Shown here piece by piece: positions 18,119 through 30,800 of a stretch of DNA of 64,000 nt. The position numbers and the translations under genes are program-made. How positions within the stretch are numbered: the first letter of the stretch is position 1; each line of letters starts with the position of its first letter. The stretch comes from Littorina saxatilis (taxonomy: Eukaryota; Mollusca; Gastropoda; Littorinimorpha; Littorinidae). The stretch is taken from NCBI RefSeq assembly GCF_037325665.1, contig NC_090246.1, positions 57,087,177 to 57,151,176 of the forward strand, written 5' to 3'. The notes beneath the pieces are model-generated. The model saw only the letters and a program-made list of their open reading frames with translations, made no database searches and was not told the DNA's origin.

Positions 18119-21100
18119 CTAGTTGAGTTGCAGCAGAAGACTCTTGAGCAGTCGCGCTTCGTAGGACACTGTGTTGCGACCAGGGTGCATGGGTTCTTCC
18201 TCCAACGGTTGCTCTATCACCGCCTTCACATCACGTCCGTACACTGAAACAACACATCCATTTTATCAAACACGTCCGTACACTGAAACAACACATCCAT
18301 TTTATCAAAGTGTGCAGTGGAGCACATTTGTATCTTGCTTGTTATTCATTGATGGTAACATCACCTTATAACACCAACATTTTGTCATCTGCAAATGTAA
18401 TGTTTCACTTACATTTTCAGTGCCTCCCCTTAATGGCAATGTGTAATGGAACTAAGACTCAACAAGATACAATGTACAAATAAACATTTAACCATCTCTA
18501 TAAGGAGTCCTGATACATGTGTGGTTTTCCTCTCGGCACTGGAACAGACACCTATCACCACATTCTGTTCAAGGAAATTCACCTTCATGGAGATCACTTA
18601 TCCTCTATATATCGTCTCCTCTCTTAAAGGGACTTGTCCCCACTTACGACTGCATCCGAACAATTAAGTAATTTGTATAAAAGCTCTTAAGGTTCATTAG
18701 GGAAGATTTAACTGATGTAACAGATAGGTTCCAATGGCAGCTGTAACAAGTTCTAATCAATCTAGTTTTTTTTCTAAGAGACTAAATTTTTAATACAGAA
18801 TTTTTTTCACTCACTTTCACAGCACTCCAAAAACTGGATGCACTCAGCGACAACAGAGTCGCGGATCATGATCATGTGCTTGGTCATGTTCTCGATGAGA
18901 GAGAGAAAGCAGCGTTTGGCGTAGAACCAGGTGTCCGTGCCCAGCTTCTTCTGGTACGGCTCCAGACTCTTGATCACACGTGAGATGCCAAACTCATAGT
19001 TTCCCTTTGCGCAGTACAGGGTTCTGCAACACAACACATTTTACTGTAGAAACAACAAAGTTTCCTTCTGCACAGTACTCGCAGTGTTTTGAAATGAAAA
19101 CAAAGTTCAGACCTGCATCACACTTGCTGCACAGGAGAGAAGTGAAAATGTACATGTCACACCAATTTAGAGTCGATAACACCAGTAAGGGCTGACATCA
19201 TGTTATATGTACTATGTGTATGATGAAATACTTGCAGCTAGCTAAGTTCCTTCAATAATTACAATTCACAAATTTTACATTTGTGTATTATACACAGTCT
19301 CTTTTGAAGCCACTGCAACAGAAATCTTTTAAATTAAACTCGGCCATTTGAAAATAACAATGTCCACAAGCCAGTACTTTCCTTATTTCTTGTTTTAGAC
19401 ATGCTGCTTACCCAATGACCAGGTTGACAATACACAGGTGGTAGATCTTCTTTTCAGGATCTTCATAGGCCAGCTGTTCCTCTTCCTTCTCTATCTTGCG
19501 CATCGCCTCTTCTGCCTGAGACAACAACAACACAATTAAAAATATTCCTCTACCGGAAGCATCAATTTGGTCTACACCTTATAAAAAGCAACTTATGTAG
19601 AGGATTGGATTGAGTGCTCTGGTGTAAACCCAATTGCCTCTTGCACAAAATCATGGTGTATTCTCCTAGCTACGGAACCACCTTATGAAGCAAGGCTTGC
19701 TCTCATCTGCTTAAACAGGGCCATCTCTCGGCACAAAAGGGGGAAAGCGATTTTGAAGATGATTCATGCGGGCCTGACAAGATCTAAAGATGATTTATCT
19801 AGTGGGCGATATTGGACGCTCTGGGGGACATTTGATTCATTAACTCAGCGCATGAAGGTGACCCTGTTCCTCGCAAGAGCACAAAAGGCATGCACGAACA
19901 ATTACAGGTTGAAGGCATACAGTTATTTCTTGAGTGGCAGCTGAACATTTTCTCAGTGCCTCAGACAACAAGAGCTTTCTTTCTTTCTTTATTTGGTGTT
20001 TAACGTCGTTTTCAACCATTCAAGGTTATATCGCGACAGGACAACAAGAGCCCAAATACCTCTTTTACTGTGGCTGAATTCTGTAAAACAAGACAATATG
20101 CACAAATCTCATATATGAGGACTCCTTAGTCAGGCTGGTCTGTTTTGCATGAACATTTGAATAGACAACTCAACTGCTTCCCCATGGTTAACACAATTAT
20201 AACACATGCACCAAGCTCTTTTCTCCCTCACACTTGTGTTCTTTTTGTTCTAAGCTCAAACAGAAAACTATGCTCAGCATGTCAGAACTCACCTCCTCAT
20301 TTTGACTAGTCATGATATAGGACACGCACAGGTTGGCCAACACAATGGCGCTGACACTCAGCAACTGAAAAACACACACATGGTCAATCCAGTCATTTTG
20401 CAGGTCACAAAATGTGCAGCAAATCTGGTTTGAAAATAAACACAAATGTTGTCCTCAGTAAATGTTCTCATCCATTACTTCCTGAGAAAGCAACAATGGT
20501 AATGCTCATGATAACTACCCACCATACATTACTTATACCTGCACACAGATCCCCCGTTTTTAAGACCCCACGATTTGAAACTTCCCCGCTTTTAGGACCT
20601 TGCTCTTTTAGATTTTCTATGCATGTCTGTAATTTGACCTCCATTCTAAGCCTGGCTCCTTTCTAAGGCCTGATTTTCTATGCATGTCTGTAATTTGACC
20701 TCCATTCTAAGCCTGGCTCCTTTCTAAGGCCTGATTTTCTATGCATGTCTGTAATTTGACCTCCATTCTAAGCCTGGCTCTTTTCTAAGGCCTGATTTTC
20801 TATGCATGTCTGTAATTTGACCTCCATTCTAAGCCTGGCTCCTTTCTAAGGCCTGATTTTCTATGCATGTCTGTAATTTGACCTCCATTCTAAGCCTAGC
20901 TCTTTTCTAAGGCCTGATTTTCTATGCATGTCTGTAATTTTACCTCCATTCTAAGCCTGGCTCCTTTCTAAGGCCTGATTTTCTCATCTTTTTTGAGGTC
21001 TCAAAAGAAGCGTTCCACTTTACTGGTATCAACACGACATCACCAAACTAAAATTTGATCTCAAAATTTGTCTTGTGACCGCATCAACAAATAATCTTGC

Positions 21101-21775
21101 ACACTAAATTACAGACGCAACTGCTGCAAAAGTATTTTGCTTTTATGATGTACCGCAAGAAACAAAAAACAAAAAGAAACTTATTATCAGGTAGTTTGGG
21201 ACAAGTTATACTCACTTGGTCATAGTTCTTTTTGACGATGGGATCATAGAAACCAGCAGCCTCCTTGTATTTGTTTTCTTGCATGAAGAGGACATGAGCC
21301 ACATTCAGCTTCCAGGCATCGTGTTCATTGCAGAACTCCACAGACTTGCGGAAGATCTTCTCGACCTATAGGTAGTAGACACATATAACAAAATGATGAA
21401 GCAGTTTTAGTTTGTGTCACGTTAAGCATTACATACTCTAAAGTGTGGCAGTATTCTTTTAGAAATCCTATAAGAGGAGTTGCTTTGTCAATACTGTAAA
21501 CAAAACAAATGCATCCATGCATCTTCTGGCTGATGATAAAATCTGAAAGTAAGAAACAGTAATAAATACAAAGGCATGTATCAAATATACATGAGGGAGA
21601 AAATGTTCACTCTCAATATAGCAGCTTGAAAAGACAGAAAAAACACTTGATGTAAACCCCTTTCCCCAGTACTCAATGTCCCTGTAAGAGCATGAATAGG
21701 AAAATGCTGACAAACAAAGTTGAACTTGAAAGACAAACACATTATTGCACATACATGTAGAGAATAATAATAATG

Positions 21776-21831
<56 letters not shown>

Positions 21832-24800
21832 TGTCAGTAAGTACTGGTGTCACATGACTAATGTGAACCAGTTGATTGGCTAATGGCAATGCGCTAAAAC
21901 TGTTGGAGTGCGCTAACTTTTCCACAGAGCGTATTCTTCCGCCCTTTGCCTAAGCGAGACTGTGCTCTCATCCTCAGAATTAATTAATGACATGTAGCTT
22001 ATATTCTCCAGAATACCAAATGACCATAAATCCCTGCTTCTCAATTAAAGCAGAAGTGGTTTTTTTTGACAGATTGCATGTGCCTGTGCCACTGATCTAA
22101 AAATAGAAGCCGCTGTGTTTCATCTCATTTTCGCCGACTTGCATACATTCTTCTCATATGCCGTGTTAGTGGCATGTAGCTTATCATCCACATTACCAAA
22201 TGATGAGTTAGTATACAATTCCCAGCGGCTAACAGAAAACACAAGTGTTATTCTGATAACGTACCAGCTAGACCAGTGAAGACTGACTCGATCGACTCTG
22301 TCATGCGTAGCAGACTACACTGAAATATGACTGCATCAGTTCAGTAAATGAATGGTTTCCGAATTATTATTTCAAGGCAAGAACAATCGTAATCAAAAAC
22401 GTGTAGGGTTCAGAACGTTCTTACCATATAAAAGACTTATTACCAGCCTGCCTCATGCGTGCAGACTCAGTGCAGACTGCAGTGGTTCGATTGCCCTAGC
22501 CTAGCAGACGACATAAACCCCGCTCAGCAAATTAACATGTTGGGCAAATGTGAACGAAAAAACGATGGGGATATAATACGTGTAGGGTTCAGAGCATTCT
22601 TACCATTCATATTTAGTATCTGACTCCCCGATGAGGGAAGATACAACACGAGAAATATGCCACATTTATTTTGAAAATGTGCTAACCGTCGAGTCCCTCG
22701 GGAGGGGGTAGTCAATTCAAGGGGAGTCACTCCGCACAGTCAATCCGTCGAAGCTCGACTGGAGGTTTCGAATTGCAAATAACGAAGAGCACAGTCCTTT
22801 CTACGAGTTCAAATGAGGTCTCTCTGAAAGATCATCACTGTTCAGCTTAACGCTACACTGGAATTTACCAACAGAAATTAAAATGCATGTGACGAAAGCA
22901 CGACACACTTGAGACACCCCACACAAAAGTAGATCTTACTGTACACGACCTGACCACACAGTTATGCCTATTCAAATGCGCGTAGCAAAATGTGCATTTG
23001 GAATCTTCTTTTTTCTATGGCGGTACTGACAATATCGTTATTGAAACAATCCCAGTGCACAAAGGGATTTATAGAGCAAATCTCGAAAATAATTATTGAA
23101 CTCAGCGCTATGCGCTTCGTTCAATAATGAATTTTCTCGATTTGCTCTATAAATACCTTAGTGCACTGGGATGTCTCAATAACTTAAATAATATTAATAC
23201 ATGTAATAATGCTGTTGTCTTATTAATTTTTCCTTCTTGCAAGAGCTCATGGCAATGTACAACAACAAGACACACACATACTGAAATATGGTACGTCATA
23301 GGTAAAATAAAGTCAACGCTATTCACACCTATGCAGGTAGTACATGCATGGCATAATAAAGAGAAACAAGCTTGTGCTTTATTTTTTAACCCAAAAAGTG
23401 CGGTAGTGACTGCAAATACCTGCTGATAGTTCTCCATGTCCCAGTAGATCTTGGCTTGCTGCATGAGGACAGGGATGTAGCGCTCCAGTGCCTCATCGTA
23501 CTCGTTCACTGCACGCTTCACTGCCTCGTCATCGTGGTTCTGTCTTGCTTCTTGCACCTGAACAGGTGAACATTTCAGACTGAGTAAGAGCTTATTTTCT
23601 ACAACCGCTTCTCCAATACTCTTATTAAACCTGTGGGTCTGATGTCTTCCTCAGATATTGAAAGTGAAGGAGAGCCATGGTAGAACCACTGACCATCTTG
23701 GGAAGACTATCTTTCAAACAAAAGAACACTGCAGAAATTGAACTTTGCTCAACAAACTTGAGGATCTGTATTCGTATATCTTGATCACTGTAAGGTAAAG
23801 GGAGAGAACTCACCACTTGCCCTTCTCACCTAAAGTTCTCTTGCTGTATTGTGCACATTCTCTACTTTTGATTAAAGCTGTGGTCTATTTATGACTTTCC
23901 GGGGCTACGAGGTTGAAAAATAGGGATACAATCATGTACAGAATTCTGTACAGCAAACGCTACCCGAAACCCCACCTATACGGCGTGTATGACCTTGAGA
24001 GCTTCAGTGAACGCTTGAATTTTGCAGTGATAACATCCGGTTTGCTCTCTCAAGACTGATCATATTTTATCTTCAAGAGAGATCAAGGGGAAAAAATAAA
24101 CGCCCCGGCGAAGATTCGAACTCTCGACCTCAAGACTTCGTGTCTCATGTCCTAACCACTAGGCTACTGCGCCAATTGAGAAAAAGAAGGAAAAACATTG
24201 ATATAAATTCATGTTATGTTATTCTTGAAGCAGCATGATTTATATCTCCATCCGCCCATTGTTCAGAAGTGAATACATGTATAACTATTTCTTAGATGTC
24301 TGTTTTTAACTGCACAGAGCTTTGGAGAGATTCAATTACTGTTCTTGTCATTTTTCTTGCATGTTGTAAATAGAGATATCGCAGCTATTTGCATGGCGCG
24401 AATGTCATGTAGCATGACGGTGTAAACATGTACTGCGATTCCGTGTTTGCAAATAAAGGCAAATTTTAATGGCAAGTTTGACGTTTTTGCAACGCATGAA
24501 TGGTAATTCAAGTGTAGAATGATATAAGATTATCAATTTTTTTTAATCTTTGATAACACTGGTGAAGTGGCCTAGCGGTGAAGACATCGGCCCCGACATT
24601 TCGAGGCCCCGAGGCCTTCGAGTTCGAATCCCTGCCAAGTCGTTTATTTTTTCTGCTCGATCCTTCTTGACAAATATGCTCAGCTCTGAGAGAGCAAACC
24701 GGATGTTACCACTGCAAAATTCAAGCGTTGACTGAAGCTCTCAAGGTCATACACGCCGTATGGGTGGGGTTTCGGGTAGCGTTTGCTGTACAGAATTCTG

Positions 24801-27800
24801 TACATGATTGTATCCCTATTTTTCAACCTCGTAGCCCCGGAAAGTCATAAATAGACCACAGCTTTAAGTCGGCATACCTAAGCCATTCAATCTGTCCTTA
24901 CCTGTTTTGTCAGTTTACGTAGAGTCTCTGTCTGTTTGGTGGCCATTTCATCCAGTTTGCGGTATGCCTCTTCTGGTGAGGTCTGTCGTGTGATCACAGC
25001 TTCCAAAAAGTCGTACAGGTACTGAAAAATGCAACAATACATTGAATTTCTATTTTCAAAATCATCCCTTTGAAAAGTGATCTGATCATTTCATTAAGTA
25101 CATCTTCTCACTGCTGAACTCACAGCAGGAATAGCAAACTGAAAACACCCAAGAGTAAATAAATTCAGTGAACCAAATTCCTCACCTCAGTAACGTTTAA
25201 CAGAATATTAAGAGAAAGAGCTGCATCTAGTGCAGCAAACAAGTGTACAAGGTATGAATTCACATCAACAACAAACAAAAGACACACAAAAACCCACACA
25301 AATATTCACATTAAGATAATATCGTAACCTTTTAATAAAAAAGAGCCATGTTATTTTAGATTTTGTTTACAAACATTTTCAATTAGGAGAAAGGACAGTT
25401 TCATGCCAGATTGATATAATTATACGCTCTTAAGAGTTCTAGTAGAATGCAGACAGTATAACACTAAATATTTCAACTATTCACACATGTAGTGCAAACT
25501 GTTTGAGCTATGACTGGAATAAGACAAGAAGCACTCGCACAGCCAACACTGCCAAACCCATCAACAATGCTGTAATAATTAATGCATAAACAAACTGACC
25601 AATGCTCATTCCGTTTTAAAAACAACCCATGCCCACTGGACCCTATGCCAAGCCAAGTATAGGTTAGCTCTTCAATGAACAATGCTCAATGCTTCCCCAA
25701 TGACCCTGTTACATCACAATTCACCAAGCCCAAACTGTTCACACTCCTTTCACCATTGACGGCAGCAAATGATCTCACAAACCTTTCTTGCTGTCTGAGC
25801 TTTCTAGAGAAAATGGAAAATGCAAATACTTTGATTTTTTTTCTTTATGCTAAATATGCCTATCCACTAAAACAAAAGCTAAAACATAAATGTAGTGTTA
25901 TGCTACAATCCATTAATTTTGAGGATAACGATGCTGAATTGAAGCATGACATTGTTTTATTGAGAGTCTGCAGTTTGAATGTCTGAAACTTCTGCAGTTT
26001 GAATGTCTGAAACTTTGCTAACTCTGAACTGCTACAACCTGTTCAAACTTTAGAAATGCTGTTTAGATAGTCTGCAGAAAACTGTTAAAATGGATTACAA
26101 ACATGATGCATTTATCCTCAGTGTGTTAGCCCTGACGAATACAAGATGCCATAACTTACCGGAGTGAGGTACTTGTATGTCAGATGTGCATTTTCTGCCA
26201 AGACATCTGCTGCCAGGTCATAGTACTAAAAACAGAAAAAGATTCCAAGATTATTAACCACATTCACAGCCTTTGTTTATTTTATTTCCTCATACCATTG
26301 TGTCCCGTACAATCCAAAAGGTTCCATGACAAATAATTCTAATTCTGTATTTGATTCTGATTCATACAGTCATGCTTGTGCATTCATGCACGCACATGCT
26401 TGTGCACGCATGCATGCACAAACACACACAAAAACACATCTACATAGATGACATGCTGTGTTCTTCGAATAAAATCGTTTGATCACTTGACAAATCTGAT
26501 TCAAACACGCACACACAACCTTTCTGCTTCATCACTAAACCCGCCAAAAAGCTCACCTCGTATTTGACATAGAGCACAAGCAAGTTTCCAAACGTCTCTG
26601 GAGGGAAAGGGTTCTGCTGCAGCAAGAACTGAAGTTTCTGGAACCCTTTAGAAGGCTCAGCCTCCATGTTCATCAGCGCCTGGTTATGCAGGGTCACTGC
26701 ATCCAGTTCTTCTTCCGAGCGAGGTGGCATGTCGGTTAGCGCTTCACAAGCCGCATCAACTGAAATGCACACAGTGAGTACAAAATTAGCTATGGGGCAC
26801 AGCATTTCTTCTTCCTATAGCATTTACTGTCGATGTTTACTTCTGTAGTGTGTATGAAAGATGACATTTTTCTCAGGGCTTCCAGGTAACCAAAGAGCTC
26901 TCCTGCAGGGGAACTCATCTGGCAACGTTCTATGTCTTGCATCATCATTGAGCCGGTGGGCAGTGCATGGCCACTGATGCAGTGTCACAGGGACACACAG
27001 CTACTGTGACCAATCTTCAGTTTGTGGAAGAGATGTGCTTGCACCCTTTTGTATTCAAAGCAAACTATCTCAATTCTCTAAATAGCGAAGTCATCAAACT
27101 TATAATGAGAAAAACAGACCGTAATTATTGAGCATTCTCTCCCCCCATTCTCCCATCATTCTTTCACAACACAACAACAAAACCTCACAACTTATGAACC
27201 CCAGAAAATCTGCTTTAAACATTTGTCTTGCTGCTGAAACATGCTCATAAGGTGTAAAGACATACAAAAGCATGGACGTGAACGTTACTCACAGTTTTTC
27301 AGCTGATATTCAATGGCTGCTTTGAGGTTGAAGGCCTCGACGAGGGCTGTCTCGTGGAGTGTCATGGAGTTACCTACACTTCTTACATCTATGCCTTCTG
27401 TCGTCATGCCCACACTCAGCTCTGAAAGTATGCAAAGAAATCAAACACTCATGCTAACAGCAATGCTCGAAACCAACAAAGACAACAACAAAAGACCCCC
27501 CCCCCCCCTCCCCCCCAAAAAAAAGCAGGAGCATGCCAGAGGTCACATGTGTGTAAACATTTTCATCAAACCAAATAATACACCAAACTAATGACCACCC
27601 GTAACAAGACAGCCCAAAAAGTTTCTCATTTTATGTCAATCGTTTTCTATAATTCCATCTGACAATTTCTATTCAATCATGCAAACATATCAGTTTCTGT
27701 TTAGCCCCACAAAGTATTATTAATTTCCAGATGCTAAAACTGAAAGTTTTGCTAACAAGTAAAAACAAACCAATATTGTACAACTGTTTGTGAATCATCT

Positions 27801-30800
27801 GAGCATTCTAAACTTCTTAATACATGTACTCTTAACCTTCACACACAAAAATTACCAAGAAAAATAACGTTTAAATGAGTTTTGCATCTTCACATGCATA
27901 CCTGGATGCTCCCTGATGCCACGCTCGATGATGTCAGCAATGTGTTTGAGGGCTGGGGCGTACTGCTTCAACATGTAGTGACACAGGGCGATGTTGTAAG
28001 ACAGGTCAGCCTTGTAGCCCACAATTTGCATGGCTGCTGAGAACTTCTGGCATGCCTCCTCGTATCTACCTTCCTGTGGTCAATAGAAGTATTCAGCATT
28101 GAACAATAAGACATATTTAAAAACTCTGTGGCGTACATTTTATCCTACCTATTCCTATTTGCTAGCCTTTCTTGCAAAGTACATAATTATGACAGAACCT
28201 GTCATTCAGATCGACCAAAAATGTTGCTTCATGGCACATCTTTTCATTGCAGTGACACTTTCTTAAAGATAACAATGAAGCAAATAGTTTCCGTAAGTTA
28301 TATATTCTGAAATGTCCTCTCATGGTAAAAAAAAAATAAAAAAAAAGCCCTCCCATAGGATATATCATTTGTAAAATTGTATTTTCTTCCATGAGATATT
28401 ATGTAACCAGATGAAACAGCTGGTTAGTTATTCATACAAAGATATGTGAATTACAAAAATTACTGTACCTTGTACAGCAAACATCCAAAGTTGATCTCTG
28501 TGTCAGGATCGTCAGAAGGACACTGCTCCACTAGACTCTGTGGGAAAAGTCACAATGGCATAATCATTTAGTTACATTTTGTTTTAATTAGGTACTAAGT
28601 AACCCACCTTGAACTCAATTACCTCCCTTGTTTCACATCCAGTCACCAAATACACTTTACTAACGTTTGCGCGTCCCTGTGTAGCCTGTTTCCAGCTAAA
28701 AAGTTTAGCGGATTTGGGTAACACATAGTGTGGGGTTGGCTAGTAAAATTAAACTTTGTAAAGAAATATGACCAGGCAGGAGAACGCAGTAATCCCATTT
28801 GCCTTCCAAGCTAAATCTGAACAGCAAAATCTTCAGCAACGAACAATGGACTATCCTGCCTGACAGATTTGCAGTAAAGCAAGAACTTTCAAGCAAGTCT
28901 TAAAGAACCATTAAAAGATTAAAGCTACTACAACGCTAGATGAAATCAAATCATGACGATGTATTTTATTCAATCAGTTTCAGAGACCTAACATTTTCTC
29001 AATAACTAAAACAGCTAGTAGACCAAAATAATGAATTACCTTTGCTCCTGGAAGATCCTCTTCACCATATTTGATGGCTGCCTGCAGCTTGGTAATCTGA
29101 AAAGAAGAAAGTAATATATTATACAAAAACTTCCCTTCAAAATATAAGTGTTAAAACTATACTCATTTAGTCACACCAACAAGAAGAAAAAAACACCTAC
29201 TTAGGTCTGCAGCAGGGTGCATATACATGGTATTAAATACTGCTCCTAGCTCTTGAAGTATAATGCTTTAACGACTTGTCAGCACCACAGTTTTTCTTAA
29301 GCATGCAGTATCAAAAGTAAATACCAAAAAAAACAGTGCTCAGCTTCAGACAAGATCAACTAGGTTACAATCTTTCACTTCTACCTGAAAGATCACTCAT
29401 CCATAACACCTGTAAGTCAATCTATTTCACCAATCATTCTACAGTCATTGAGCGGTGTTTCTTACCCCTTACATCGTGCAAGTCCAACACTCACCTGCCC
29501 CTGGTGCTGTGGCTGGTCGATCATGCAAGCCACTTTCATGGCCTCCGTGAAGAGGCAGGCCTTGTAGAGGGATTGTGCGTAATACAGACGGTACTCTTCC
29601 ACCTCAGGGTGAAGGCTGGACAGCTGCTCGTAGCAGTCTGAGGCGTTGACAAAGTCCTGCATCTGGTAGTAAGTGTAGGCCAGTACAGACAAGGCTGCTC
29701 TGGACTGGAACAGAAAATACAGTATTTTGTTAATCATGCTCGAAGACGAATGGTACAAATTGCAGCAATAGTCACACATTATTTTTGATTTTGTTTTACC
29801 CTTTAATTCTGTGTCAGAAGAACCATACGAACATACTAACTCTTGGCTGATATCTGTGGAAGTGACAACAAGTGCCGATTAAGATCAAAAGCAAACATTT
29901 CAACGGATCACACATTTACACGAACTGCCATATATATATATATAACACTAACAGACCTGAGAACCCGGGCCTGTTTTGCACTTGGAGTATTCTCACACAA
30001 ATTGTATTCATGTGTCAAAATACTGGATCGGATTCGGGATGAGCTTATGAAGAAAAGTTGCCTAGGAATTTTTCTCGTCGTATTTTTTCCCCATTGGTCG
30101 TACTGATCGTATTCTAGACAATCATGCTTTAAAAAAAATATCGCGAAATCGTACCTTCTTTGTCTCTGTAAATGTACTCTAGGTATATTTCTTGTATTTC
30201 CATTGTTCTCTTGTTACATCTATGATGTAACTATTGCACTCTTATAACACATAAAATAGTGGATAAATAAGGGTGCACGAAATACATCATAGCCGGCTCT
30301 ACTTTCTGTCGTCCTTGACATTCCAAAGTGCACATGTATGTACCTGTCGACCGGATGTGCAACGGGTTACCACGCTTTTGAGAACTTGCGCGAGAGTCGT
30401 TCAGTGCTATTGCTGAGTTTTAGTCTCGACTTGCCAAGACTATCATCACAGCATCATAGATTTCATGACGTCTGTCGTCCATCGCGTCATATTATGGGGA
30501 CGTAATCTGTTATTCGCTGTTTTATTTCTCTCTTGTGATCAACATGACAAGCCGTATGTGTTTGAGTGTGTGTGCTCGTGCTCTCAACTAAAACAGAAGT
30601 CAAACTAGCAATCGTTAAAAACCCAGTCAGTCCGACCAGCACTGCTAGTGCTAAGTTCAGGCTATGCTCATGTGAAGTTACAGCGTGCCCGGTACACACG
30701 CCCTTATCGGTACATCATCGACTACGATTTTTCTCTGGACAAGCTGTTTAATGCATTTTGCGAGTATTTCTAGCTCTTCTGTGGTGCAGTAGGCCCTATA

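Noticed and set aside
24105-24175. Functional tRNA gene
   Set aside because: The A and B box-like parts are present, but the sequence is part of a foldback element with a diverged partner copy, and a clean cloverleaf acceptor stem was not visible.
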